Source: Natronorubrum aibiense
GTDB lineage: Archaea; Halobacteriota; Halobacteria; Halobacteriales; Natrialbaceae
Assembly (NCBI RefSeq): GCF_009392895.1
Contig: NZ_CP045488.1
Coordinates: 2,604,001 to 2,668,000, forward strand
Reading direction: 5' to 3'
Length of the DNA: 64,000 bases
Below the pieces are notes generated by a model. That model had not been told where the DNA came from. It worked only from the letters and a program-made list of their open reading frames with translations, and did no database searches. Shown here piece after piece: positions 23,768 through 31,828 of the stretch. Each line of letters begins with the position of its first letter. Within the stretch, counting starts at the first letter, position 1. The position numbers and the translations under genes were made by a program.

Positions 23768-24243
23768 TGGTCGGTGGATCGACGATCGGGCCAAACAGCC
23801 AGGTCGAGCGCATCCTCTCGAAGTACGGCCTCGAGGCGACGTCGTGGCCCGACGATATTCTCGAGGATGACACCAATCGGCTGCTGCTCGCGTTACTCCT
23901 CGAGCAGCGAGGCGAGAACGCCCTCGAGGCGATCAATCCGGAATCGGATGACAGCCAGGAGGCGGCGTACTTCGTGACAGAGGAGCCGCTTCCGGTAACG
24001 ACGACGGACGAAAACCGTCTGAAGTGGGAATTTCCGGCGACGTCGGTCACCATCTGGGGATTCGACGAGCCGATCTATGTCGCGTTCCGTTCAGAGGGCG
24101 ACTATCGGAAAATCCCGCTGTCTCCTGCTGACTCTCCCTATCACGCCGGACCAGAAGGCGGTCTCGGAGCGTCAGCCGCCTGGATTCGAAAACAGAGTAG
24201 CGACACGGCAGACACGACTGTAAAAGTCAAAGCATACAAATAA
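23767..24243 (+). CDS. Virion-operon protein, possible VP9/VP10 counterpart
   Basis: 158 residues from the ATG at 23767. A helical N-terminus (VERILSKYGLEA, NRLLLALLLEQRGE) is followed by a beta-rich C-terminal domain (VTIWGFDEPIYVAFRSEGDY). No recognised family. Position between the VP2-like gene and the spike candidates is the only clue. Confidence 0.55.
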   Translation: MVGGSTIGPNSQVERILSKYGLEATSWPDDILEDDTNRLLLALLLEQRGENALEAINPESDDSQEAAYFVTEEPLPVTTTDENRLKWEFPATSVTIWGFDEPIYVAFRSEGDYRKIPLSPADSPYHAGPEGGLGASAAWIRKQSSDTADTTVKVKAYK

Positions 24244-24245
24244 CA

Positions 24246-25061
24246 ATGGCATTCGACGGCCCCTTCAACACGACTTACGGCGAAGCACTCGCACAGATTC
24301 GAGACAAAATCAGTAGTCTATCGAACTGGTCAATCAAAGACGAGTCATACAGTAACGACAGTACAGCCTTCACAGACAACGACTACGTGGTTTTCACCAC
24401 GCCTGAAGGAACCGACGTGAAATTAGAGACAACCCATGAAGCCCACGTCTCCCTCCAACACGGCCCGAACTGGGACAGCGAAAACACGCAGTGGGGAGAT
24501 CAATACTCAAACTCGTGGGAGGCCATGCCCCAAGATGGAGATAACTACTCCGACGGCAACCTGAGCGACCAGGTACGCTGGTGGCTCGAGTATGTGGACG
24601 GCAAGGGCTTCGCGTTCTACATGAGCCGAGAGGAGGGCGATGGCAAAGACAGAGGCATGGCGATGGGGTTCGCAGAACTCTCCCGACTTTGGGACTACTC
24701 CACCGCACAAGTCCGTGAATCGAAGTACACGGCTCTGGTTGTCGGATACCGGGAAAGTGAGTACGGCGACCAGACCGACGTGATCAACGGCACGTTCGAA
24801 GGCGGCGAGTCGAGCGGGACTCACCACGGCAAAGGTGAGGTGAACGCTGACGGGAACAACGACAACTATCCGATGGTCGAGACGACGCTACAGGCCAGTA
24901 GTAAGTACGAGGATGCTCTCATCGGCGAACACGATCTCTGGATCAAAGACCACTCAGGAGACCGCTCGGCTCATCTGGACACCGTGACGGACGGCGGTGC
25001 CGACCAGTACACGATCTTCAAGGAGGGACTCCCTACGCCGGTCGGGATCCGCATGGACTAA
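24246..25061 (+). CDS. Spike candidate, VP3-like by position
   Basis: 271 residues, acidic and rich in Trp, Tyr, Gly and Ser, with beta-type segments (WWLEYVDGKGFAFYMSREEG, SKYTALVVGYRESEYG). No signal peptide or membrane helix. It is second from the end of the virion operon, where SH1-type viruses place VP3, one of the two horn-spike proteins that contact the host. Spikes are the least conserved part, so the assignment rests on position. Confidence 0.5.
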   Translation: MAFDGPFNTTYGEALAQIRDKISSLSNWSIKDESYSNDSTAFTDNDYVVFTTPEGTDVKLETTHEAHVSLQHGPNWDSENTQWGDQYSNSWEAMPQDGDNYSDGNLSDQVRWWLEYVDGKGFAFYMSREEGDGKDRGMAMGFAELSRLWDYSTAQVRESKYTALVVGYRESEYGDQTDVINGTFEGGESSGTHHGKGEVNADGNNDNYPMVETTLQASSKYEDALIGEHDLWIKDHSGDRSAHLDTVTDGGADQYTIFKEGLPTPVGIRMD

Positions 25062-25067
25062 CCAGCT

Positions 25068-25697
25068 ATGGCCACCTTCGAGCAACGCACCACGACGACG
25101 ATCGCGACCACGGCAAGCACCGGTACCGCCGCCCGAACAGCCTCACTCTCGAGCACGACTGCGACAAATGCTGGTCGACCCTCAGCAGTTCGATCGGGGA
25201 GTACTGTCGGACATCCGGCAACGGCGAACGCCGAGCGGCCCTCGGCAGTTCGATCCGGTGATCTCATGCACACGTCTGACGTGACCGTGGCCGATGCCAA
25301 GAAACCGAAATTCACTCGTTCAAGCGATGGAGCCGACGATCCGACGGTTAGTAATGCCGTGCTCGTGCCTGGCGACTTTCGAGGCGTGACGGTCGTCGTC
25401 GTTGACGAGAGCGGGGAGCGGCTGACTGATCTCGAGCAACTGTTAGTCCTCAACCCGTTTCCGTCATCGACGGAAATCAACGACGAGGGCGTCGGACAGC
25501 TCCCGATGCTGTCAACCACGTATACGGAGTTCCGGGGGCTCGCACCGCGAGATGACAATGTTGGCTATATGTGGTTTGAGGGAATCAAGAACGTCGTCGG
25601 TTCACAGGATGACGAGGCGGTGATCGTGCTGGATCCCACTGAAATTCAGGGGATGTACGCGGCAAACGGCGTCGACATGGGTGGGCCGCTCCGGTGA
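25068..25697 (+). CDS. Spike candidate, VP6-like by position
   Basis: 209 residues. The N-terminal 65 residues are Thr/Ala/Ser-rich and contain a direct repeat of RPSAVRSG. The C-terminal domain is beta-rich (GVTVVVVDESGERLTDLEQL, and a Tyr/Met-containing end). It is the last gene of the rightward operon, the place of VP6 in SH1. The repeat part may be a flexible stalk; inference. Confidence 0.5.
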   Translation: MATFEQRTTTTIATTASTGTAARTASLSSTTATNAGRPSAVRSGSTVGHPATANAERPSAVRSGDLMHTSDVTVADAKKPKFTRSSDGADDPTVSNAVLVPGDFRGVTVVVVDESGERLTDLEQLLVLNPFPSSTEINDEGVGQLPMLSTTYTEFRGLAPRDDNVGYMWFEGIKNVVGSQDDEAVIVLDPTEIQGMYAANGVDMGGPLR

Positions 25698-25816
25698 GGG
25701 TAGCCGCCCCATCACAGTAGATAGTAGCACGCTTTCTTCATTCAGAATTGTGCTTGGAACTGAATAGGCTGATGACTACGTATGCATACTGCATGCGCTC
25801 CGGTAGTAGTCTCTTC

Positions 25817-26620
25817 TCAGGCCTGATCAAGTAGTTCTTCAAGAACTTCCACGTGCCAAACCATATTCAAGTCTAAATTCGGATCGTATTCCTCAGTCCC
25901 ATCGCGAGGGAGTGGTGCATATTCCGGTCCACTATGAATGCCAAGAAGATAAGCAGGTGTGCCGCTCATCATACTAATACCACTTTGAGTACGCTGAAGG
26001 GGAGACGGTTGTGTGAGAACTGGGCTTCCGCTCGTCCCTCCATGCATTTTAGCATCCATCAAAAATACTGGTAAATTCTTATAATCTACATGAGGCGGCG
26101 TAGCAATGAGACCATCTCTTATTACGGGAAAATATGTATCTGAATCATAGAGCCCTTTTGGATAGCCGATTGCCATTGCTGAATCTCCTCCAAGAATTTC
26201 AACATCACTGGGGACAAAATTCGATTTCGAATATGGTTTACTGTGAGTGACGCTCAGATCAACCCGAAGTGGGATTGCAATTACATCAACGTCTGAATTG
26301 GGGTGTTCTATCCATAGTGGATCCCCGTTTGAGTCGAAAAGATCAACCTTCTCTCTTGATACGTTTGTTGGGTTTAGCGGATCATATCGGATATATACGA
26401 ACAATTCATCTGGATATTCTGGGTTAAGTTGATGCAAGTCATCTAATGAACTTATATCCTCATTATCAGTTATTTCTAACACATGACGGTTCGTGACAAC
26501 GTAGTAATGGCCATTGTGTTCATAGAAAAAACCAGATGCGAAATCCGTTTCTCCACTATCTCTGTCGATCGTGAGCGAAAGAAGCGTTGATTGCGCAAAG
26601 AAACCTTGGATCGGTGGCAT
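25817..26620 (-). CDS. Trypsin-like serine protease, cytoplasmic
   Basis: 267 residues from MPPIQGFFAQS (the frame is open to 26800, but the added 60 residues are not protein-like). The catalytic triad is visible: His in VTNRHVLE, Asp in DVDVIAIPL, Ser in GGTSGSPV. There is no signal peptide, so it acts in the cell, unlike secreted haloarchaeal proteases. It is AT-rich and lies between the spike genes and the right-end regulators, like a late acquisition. It could be a defence effector or a virion maturation protease. Confidence 0.75.
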   Translation of the reverse strand: MPPIQGFFAQSTLLSLTIDRDSGETDFASGFFYEHNGHYYVVTNRHVLEITDNEDISSLDDLHQLNPEYPDELFVYIRYDPLNPTNVSREKVDLFDSNGDPLWIEHPNSDVDVIAIPLRVDLSVTHSKPYSKSNFVPSDVEILGGDSAMAIGYPKGLYDSDTYFPVIRDGLIATPPHVDYKNLPVFLMDAKMHGGTSGSPVLTQPSPLQRTQSGISMMSGTPAYLLGIHSGPEYAPLPRDGTEEYDPNLDLNMVWHVEVLEELLDQA

Positions 26621-26833
26621 ATTCGTCAGTTGGTTGCTGCCATAAAAAATATACTCATAACAGAGTGTTTCTCGGATATTAAGTGGAGGGATTACGTTAA
26701 CAATGATTAGACGGAGTAGATGCAGACGCCGTCGATATAGGGCGTGCCAGAATTGGTGTGATCGGTATGTGTGTTGTACTATTCCAAAATTTTCGGACAA
26801 CTCTCCAAATAAAGAAAACGAAGGACAAGTCGG

Positions 26834-27295
26834 TTATGCGACTGCTTTTTCTCCCGCTTCGACGAGATCTTCACTATCCGTGTAGCGCATCGGCGGGACA
26901 ACAATCCACACGTTCTGATGTCCTGCCTCCACCGAGACGTAGCCCAGACTCTCGAGGGGCTTGATGATCTTACCGAGAACTGCGCTTTTGGGAGTGTTGT
27001 TGTCGTACAGCTTGTTTTTGGCAGTCTTGAGTTTGACTCGACGCTTGCTCTTGTGGGGAGCAGAGACTCGTTCGTGGAGCAGTCGGTAGGCCTCGGCGAG
27101 TCGTTCGTCGTCGGGAAGAACTGGCTGGGGTTCGTCGAGATCGCCTTTCGCCTCGACTTCCTTCTGGACCAGTTCGCGGAGCTTCTCGCTTCGGTTCTTG
27201 TCCTCGCGCTCGGCGATCTCGTCGAGCGTCTCGAGAAGTTCGTCGGGACAGCCGAACGAGACGCGACTCGAGGGGTTGTGATCCATCCGGGCCAT
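26834..27295 (-). CDS. Ribbon-helix-helix regulator with C-terminal winged-helix-like part
   Basis: 153 residues from MARMDHNPSSRV. The N-terminal ribbon-helix-helix domain is SSRVSFGCPDELLETLDEIAE with RSEKLRELVQKEVE. The second half is basic with helix-turn features (RLLHERVSAPHKSKRRVKLK, then SAVLGKIIKPLESLGYV). Similar proteins occur in haloarchaeal plasmids and proviruses. A second ATG at 27286 is possible. Likely a regulator of the element. Confidence 0.6.
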   Translation of the reverse strand: MARMDHNPSSRVSFGCPDELLETLDEIAEREDKNRSEKLRELVQKEVEAKGDLDEPQPVLPDDERLAEAYRLLHERVSAPHKSKRRVKLKTAKNKLYDNNTPKSAVLGKIIKPLESLGYVSVEAGHQNVWIVVPPMRYTDSEDLVEAGEKAVA

Positions 27296-27416
27296 CAGTG
27301 GGTCACCCGGATTTGCATATGGCGTGAATACGCAGACGGCGTCGAGGTTCGGAGTTCGTATGCAAGGGGGGTATGGTCCTGTGCGAAGGAGGCTATCGCG
27401 CGGGTGTGCGCGCGCG

Positions 27417-27848
27417 TCATGCCCGGCCCTCCATCTCCCGCTCGTGGTGTTGTGTCTGCTCGATCGCCGTGTCGTGTAGCTCACCCTCGAGTGCCTCGCC
27501 GGTCGCGTGGTGCATTTCGTGTTCGTCGTCAGGGCTGCCATCGGTCGCCTCGACGTCGATCAAGTCGAGGAAGTCGGCTTTCCGGAGCGTGCAGAGATGA
27601 GCGCATGGGCCGTCGTGATACTGCCAGCCCTTACAGTCACACCGACCAATGTACTCGTCGTCCTCGAGGCCAAGCGCACAGTAGTGGACGTCCTCGCCGT
27701 CTCTGAGCGTGACCTTGTAGCCGAAGCGGCCGAACGATTCGATCAGCGCCTGGCGAGGATCCGCTCGAGCCCAGGACTCAGTCTCGTCGTCACGTTGCTC
27801 GAGGAAGTCGACGGGTTCGCCGTCTGTGGGTTCTGGGAAGGCGCTCAT
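27417..27848 (-). CDS. SWIM zinc-finger protein
   Basis: 143 residues. The central CDCKGWQYHDGPCAHLC segment is a CxCx(n)CxH SWIM finger, which binds DNA or protein. N- and C-terminal parts are acidic. SWIM proteins are frequent in haloarchaeal mobile elements. Its start overlaps the stop of a 40-residue zinc-ribbon gene upstream (ATGA), so the two are coupled. Confidence 0.65.
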   Translation of the reverse strand: MSAFPEPTDGEPVDFLEQRDDETESWARADPRQALIESFGRFGYKVTLRDGEDVHYCALGLEDDEYIGRCDCKGWQYHDGPCAHLCTLRKADFLDLIDVEATDGSPDDEHEMHHATGEALEGELHDTAIEQTQHHEREMEGRA

Positions 27849-27967
27849 GGACCGCGAAACACCTCCGTGACGGCGTGTGGGCCGTTTTCACAGACGCGAC
27901 GGGGGAGGCCGCCGGCCGAGGTCTCGGTCACCATCCGGCCACCGCAGTGCGGGCAGTAGCGGGTCAT
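27845..27967 (-). CDS. 40-residue zinc-ribbon protein
   Basis: A short gene ahead of the SWIM gene with ATGA overlap. It starts MTRYCPHCGGRM and has a CPHC pair plus one later Cys (RVCENG), so it may be a half-ribbon that dimerises. It is the last gene before attR. Confidence 0.45.
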   Translation of the reverse strand: MTRYCPHCGGRMVTETSAGGLPRRVCENGPHAVTEVFRGP

Positions 27968-28023
27968 GCTCTGACCCCTCCGCTGTACTGCGATTGACCA
28001 TGGCCGAGGATTCCAGTTGCCCG

Positions 28024-28046
28024 CCCGGCGAGTCCACTCGAAATTT
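28024..28046. repeat. attR: right copy of 23-bp attachment repeat
   Basis: Identical to 4523-4545. Only the last 13 bases of the tRNA are present here, with no cloverleaf, so this is the attachment copy and not a second tRNA. Confidence 0.93.
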
Positions 28047-28190
28047 TCCGCCGTAATCAGGGTTCTACACCGCAAGGTACGGACCTTGAACCGGCCGGAT
28101 TCGCCACTTTTGGGCTACGAACTACTCCCTCACAGAAAAGAGTTCAACAAAACCGAGCGAAGCCCGACGGCTGTTGGTAGATCTCCACTC

Positions 28191-28214
28191 AAACGAGATC
28201 GTATGCTCTCGTTT
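28191..28214. terminator. Hairpin downstream of the 28270 gene
   Basis: AAACGAGA and TCTCGTTT form an 8-bp stem around an 8-base loop, about 55 bases beyond the stop of the leftward gene. It could end that transcript. Weak evidence, since archaeal termination relies more on T-runs. Confidence 0.25.
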
Positions 28215-28269
28215 CTGTCGACATGCGGCTCCGATCGCCCGAGTAACGCCACGAAGATACCGAATCCAC

Positions 28270-28662
28270 TCACTCCTCGTCTCGAGCCGCGGCTGCCCGT
28301 TCTCGAGCCTCCTCGATCTGCGACTCCAGTTTCTTCACGACGGTGTATTTGAACGCGTCGGGCATCTGGCCGTACTCGACGTCGACGGTGAGCATCGCAT
28401 CGCAGTCGTCGACGATCTCGGGAGCCCACTTGCCGCGGGCGAGTTTCGACTCCTCCGTGACGATCGCCTCGCCGTCCTCGAGGTCGATAAAGGCAGTGAC
28501 GGTGTTCCAGATGTTGGGGTCGCTCGTGGTCGCCTCGTCGAACAGCTCCTCGAGTCGCGACTCCTTGATCGGCTGCGCTGTGACTTCGTCGCGAAGATCC
28601 TCGAGAGCGTCGGCGAGCGCCTCGTACTCGGCTTCGGTCCCGTCCGAATCGTCGAGGATCAT
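28270..28662 (-). CDS. Haloarchaeal hypothetical protein
   Basis: About 130 residues; a GTG three codons upstream (28671) is an alternative start. Helical N-terminus (EYEALADALEDLRDEVTA), a central strand set (NTVTAFIDLEDGEAIVTEES), and a helical Arg/Glu-rich C-terminus. No family is named with confidence. It is the first chromosomal gene right of the provirus and has normal chromosomal composition. Confidence 0.6.
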   Translation of the reverse strand: MILDDSDGTEAEYEALADALEDLRDEVTAQPIKESRLEELFDEATTSDPNIWNTVTAFIDLEDGEAIVTEESKLARGKWAPEIVDDCDAMLTVDVEYGQMPDAFKYTVVKKLESQIEEARERAAAARDEE

Positions 28663-28671
28663 CGACGCCAC

Positions 28672-29246
28672 CCCGCGTCGTCAGTGTTGGTACGCATCTG
28701 TACGGAACAGTAGTGACTGGATGCCTAAGACTCCCGCCTTTCGGCCGGCAACTGCGGTCGAGTGCCCGAGAAATGGGGACCGATGCTCGAGGGCGTGGCT
28801 CGTTGCGTCGACATCCAGCCCTGTCTCGAGATACTGCGTCCCTAGCGCAGGGAAAGCAGGGCCACACAGCCCAGCAAAGATACCATACGTGGACTATTCG
28901 GACGGGTACTCGAGCGTAGCGCCTCCCTAGTTAAGAGTCGGCAGGGAGAGGGGGTGGGTGTGACGAGACGTAAGCAGTCCTGTGGTGGGATGTGGGGTGC
29001 CCGTCGGGCCGAACGCGACACGCGACGCGCCACACGCGATCGAGAAGACGGGAAACCACTGATCGGTCGCTCGCCAGCAACACACTCGGTAGGGGAAGGG
29101 ACGTGTGGATCCAGTTCCGACCCACGAGAGAGCCTCGAGCGCGAGTGTGCGACGGTTCGAGCCGATGGCACAGTCGATCGCTACGGGAGTACGACGCGGA
29201 CAGAACGCACAGCGCGGTTCGATCACACGACTACCGACAGTTCACG
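28672..29246. other. Non-coding region between hypothetical and HalOD1 genes
   Basis: 575 bases; every long frame across it lacks protein-like character. It holds nested complementary segments (see the ncRNA candidate) and must contain the promoters of the two divergent genes. The part from about 28925 to 29246 shows nothing I recognise. Confidence 0.5.
28717..28866 (+). ncRNA. Structured RNA candidate, H/ACA-like 3' hairpin
   Basis: Complementary CTGGATG (28717-28723) and CATCCAG (28812-28818) close a first domain. A second hairpin has lower stem GCCCTG/CAGGGC (28818-28823, 28857-28862), an internal loop, and upper stem CTGCG/CGCAG (28834-28838, 28846-28850). ACA at 28864-28866 follows, 13 bases after the upper stem. 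This is close to the 14-16 base rule for H/ACA guides. No target was identified, and the strand is a guess from the ACA. Speculative. Confidence 0.25.
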
Positions 29247-29570
29247 ATGAAACCGGATCACTCGAGACCGACTCGAACGATGGCTGTACAGCACCGACAG
29301 GATCGCTTGCTCGTCGACGTGATCGAGGCGTTGGCCGAGGCCGACCGGCTCGATCTCGACGAGGTCGAATACACCCTATACGACTATATCAACCCGGAAA
29401 TTCTGATGCTGTTGGCCAACGACGCGGGCAACACGTGGGAGTTTACGTTCGCGGTCGCCAACCACGAGGTGACGATTACGAGCGACGGGCGACTGTTCGT
29501 CGACGGCGTGCTCTGTCGAACGGATCTGACGCTCCAGCAGCCATCACCGACGCGTGCCCGCAGTTACTGA
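29247..29570 (+). CDS. HalOD1 output-domain protein
   Basis: 107 residues. It carries the halobacterial output domain pattern: LLVDVIEALAEADRLDLDEVEY, then LYDYINPEILMLL, then a strand set ending VTITSDGRLFVDGV. HalOD1 proteins are found alone or attached to response-regulator receivers in haloarchaeal signalling; biochemical role unknown. A second ATG at 29280 is possible. Single gene. Confidence 0.7.
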   Translation: MKPDHSRPTRTMAVQHRQDRLLVDVIEALAEADRLDLDEVEYTLYDYINPEILMLLANDAGNTWEFTFAVANHEVTITSDGRLFVDGVLCRTDLTLQQPSPTRARSY

Positions 29571-29695
29571 TCGGTGCGATTGACACCGAAATCGCACTCG
29601 AACGGTCGGTACTGCCCGTTCCAGCGTGAGATGTACGCGAGTCTAATCGGGCGGCGACAGCGATGCCAACGTGCTCGTTCAGCAAGCCGCTCGCC

Positions 29696-29842
29696 TCACA
29701 GCAGTAGCGACACGACCGCGAGGACGAGAAAGAGCACGACCAGCCACTTCGCGATTGCCATCGAGAACCCTGCGACGCCGGTTGCGCCGAACGCGCCGGC
29801 GACGAGTGCGATCACGAAAAACAGCAGCGCGAGTTCGAGCAT
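29696..29842 (-). CDS. DUF1328-type small membrane protein
   Basis: 48 residues: MLELALLFFVIALVAGAFG, a short turn (ATGVAGF), then IAKWLVVLFLVLAVVSLLL. Two membrane helices with Gly/Ala-rich first helix and the typical AGF turn match the DUF1328/YtjA family, which is widespread in bacteria and haloarchaea and has no known function. Confidence 0.75.
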   Translation of the reverse strand: MLELALLFFVIALVAGAFGATGVAGFSMAIAKWLVVLFLVLAVVSLLL

Positions 29843-30112
29843 GTCCCAACCAAGTGCCGTCTAGCGGAAATCGATTCGGCCTGCCTGTGCCGAACCGGCC
29901 GTCACACCGGGCAGTTGTGGTTCTCGTTCTCGGTCCATAACCCGTTGTGTCGTCGGACGGCCTCGAGTGGACGCCGACCGTGACGGGGCGGTCGCCGTGG
30001 GTTGAATCGTGGTGTTCCCCGAGTGTATCCCTGTCGACGGGCACAGCGGCCAATCGGAACACGAGAGCGGTCGAACAGGGTACCTGACCGACAGCGAATA
30101 GTATCCGACCCG

Positions 30113-30499
30113 CTACTCGTTTAGATGTGAGCGGTATCCTTTGGGCTCGAAGCCGCGCCGGCAGATCACTTGCTTGCGGCCGACGGTGATCGCACTGACC
30201 TGACCGTCGTCTTCCATCCGATCGATGACGTCGGCCAGGTGGTCGTCCGACCAGCCGGTTTCTTCGCGAACGGTCGCTCGGTCGACACGGCCCCCGCGTT
30301 TGACCAGTAGCCTGAGAATCTTGTCTTCGTCGGGCAGTTCCCGTTCGTCGACCCCGTACTCGATCTCCTCCGCATAACTCAGCGTTTCGTCGTCGGTATC
30401 GTCCTCTGCCGTGCTCGTGGATCCGTCATCAGCGGTCTCATCCGTCGAATCCGTCGACCAGAGAGACGACAGTCGGGCCCAGAGTGTGTTGAATACCAT
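30113..30499 (-). CDS. Winged-helix protein with acidic linker
   Basis: 128 residues. The N-terminal 50 residues are acidic and Thr-rich. The C-terminal part is a winged helix: DKILRLLVKRGGRVDRATVREETGWSDDHLADVIDRMEDD, then a wing (GQVSAITVGRKQVICRRG). It resembles haloarchaeal IclR/MarR-like membrane-proximal regulators, but no membrane helix is present. An IS element lies 57 bases upstream of its start and could affect its promoter. Confidence 0.6.
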   Translation of the reverse strand: MVFNTLWARLSSLWSTDSTDETADDGSTSTAEDDTDDETLSYAEEIEYGVDERELPDEDKILRLLVKRGGRVDRATVREETGWSDDHLADVIDRMEDDGQVSAITVGRKQVICRRGFEPKGYRSHLNE

Positions 30500-30613
30500 T
30501 GTTACTCACTTTCCATGGAACCTGTCGCTCGTCGAACGCGCATCTCCGATGTTATTGGCTTTGTTGAAACCGTTCAGGTCTGACACGTTAAACGCCCAAA
30601 CGGCGCTGGTGGA

Positions 30614-30958
30614 TTACGGCCAGTCGGTCGGGAGTTCTTCTTGGTGGTCGTCAATCAATGTGAGAAGCGGCTCAATTTCACCGAAGCGGGGCCCGCGGGT
30701 AATTGTCCCAGTCTGGGAGTCCCAGTTGATGAACCCCGCGTCCGCCAGAGCGGGCAAATGAGCGTGGTGGAGTTCAATTTTGAGCGTGTCGTGATTGCCC
30801 TCCCCTCCGGCGAATTCTTCGGCCTCGAATTCAGCCGCAGTCCGTGGATTGTGATCGACCAGTTCCAAGAGAATCCGTTGCCGGGAACCGTGGGTGAGCA
30901 CATCGAAGACCTCGCTTAGTGATGTCTTGTCCGTCGAGGCCGGATCGTCGTTTGCCAT
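30614..30958 (-). CDS. IS passenger: small winged-helix regulator
   Basis: 114 residues from MANDDPASTDKTS. The N-terminal winged helix is LSEVFDVLTHGSRQRILLEL, followed by a helix with DTLKIELHHAHLPALADAGF and wing INWDSQTGTITRG. This is the haloarchaeal DUF7344-like layout, often found with HalX/Bat signalling genes. It lies within the target-duplication-bounded IS, next to the Bat-like gene, and probably works with it. Its stop lies about 55 bases from the left end of the element. Confidence 0.65.
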   Translation of the reverse strand: MANDDPASTDKTSLSEVFDVLTHGSRQRILLELVDHNPRTAAEFEAEEFAGGEGNHDTLKIELHHAHLPALADAGFINWDSQTGTITRGPRFGEIEPLLTLIDDHQEELPTDWP

Positions 30959-31032
30959 GCAGGTTTCAGTCCGGAGCAACTACGAGTAAGGGTGTTCACT
31001 GACGAGTCAAGCCCTTTTATTTCCCGTGGGAG

Positions 31033-31722
31033 TTAATCACCACCACGCTCCGCAACTGCCGAGGAGAGCAACGTCGTTTCGAGAACTTTCTCGTTGGCAC
31101 GCCGAATGCGGGCCGAGACCGCCTGTTTTGTAATACCGAGTTCGTCCGCTAACTCGTCGAGACTCACTTTGCTCGGCGTCGCAAAGTAGCCTCGCTGAAC
31201 TGCGAGCACTAACGCTTCCCGTTGTTCGAACGAAAGATCGAACTGTCGTCGGTGATCGGTCTCCTCGGCGAACGTGTAGATACGGTCGATATGGATTCTG
31301 ACCTCGTGATCAGCCAAGGTGTTTTGAAACAACGCCAACTTATCGTGATCCACAAACCGAACGCTGAACTCCCATCGCGTTCCCTGCTCGGAGCGTGCTT
31401 GGAGGATAGTCGCGTCTGAGGTAATGATCGCATCGAGGAGATCCTCTGTAGGATCTGTCCACGAGATTCGGTAGAATATTCCGTTTTTTATCTTATCGAG
31501 AGCCAGAATTTTCTTGACATACTGACTGTCGAGGAGTTGCGTTTCAAACGTTTCCACCACCTCGTCGAGGTCTTCTTCTGTGGTAGCCCACAGGAACGGG
31601 AGAGCAAGGTCTCCTGTTGGGACACACCGTTCAAGTTCAAAGGTGATACCCGGTACGCCCGAGAGGGTGTTACCGAGTTGAAACTGGTCTGCATCGACAG
31701 TGAATTCGGCGACGACACTCAT
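31033..31722 (-). CDS. IS passenger: Bat-like regulator with HTH_10 domain
   Basis: 229 residues. The N-terminal 150 are a sensory module as in bacterioopsin-activator-type proteins (MSVVAEFTVDADQFQLG, then EWDD-like pairs). The C-terminal 60 are HTH_10: LSFEQREALVLAVQRGYFATP, KVSLDELADELGITKQAVSARIRRA. Such proteins control haloarchaeal genes, bop being the classic case. It lies between the transposase and the small winged-helix gene, all on the minus strand inside the IS. Confidence 0.75.
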   Translation of the reverse strand: MSVVAEFTVDADQFQLGNTLSGVPGITFELERCVPTGDLALPFLWATTEEDLDEVVETFETQLLDSQYVKKILALDKIKNGIFYRISWTDPTEDLLDAIITSDATILQARSEQGTRWEFSVRFVDHDKLALFQNTLADHEVRIHIDRIYTFAEETDHRRQFDLSFEQREALVLAVQRGYFATPSKVSLDELADELGITKQAVSARIRRANEKVLETTLLSSAVAERGGD

Positions 31723-31828
31723 AGTGTCGGTATGCGCCCAGCGGCATAGACCTCACCGGTGAACTCATCACTGGTTTGATTGCAGATGACCGCTGGGTCA
31801 CTGTCTCGTAACGCTCTCTGTGAGCCGA

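Larger units (their letters stand above)
4523..28046. mobile_element. Integrated SNJ1/SH1-like provirus in tRNA-Ala
   Basis: A 23.5-kb element bounded by a perfect 23-bp direct repeat. It has a tyrosine integrase next to the tRNA, phage-type repressors, an AT-rich accessory zone, and a rightward virion operon with a packaging ATPase and two capsid genes in sphaerolipovirus order. The flanks on both sides are ordinary chromosomal genes. No replication initiator is recognisable, so it may be defective, depend on the host for replication, or use an unrecognised initiator. A mini-transposon and a second recombinase inside it show later insertions or exchange. Confidence 0.9.

Noticed and set aside
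28010-28046. Second tRNA gene at the right end of the provirus
   Set aside because: Only the last 13 bases of the tRNA are present; there is no D or anticodon arm.
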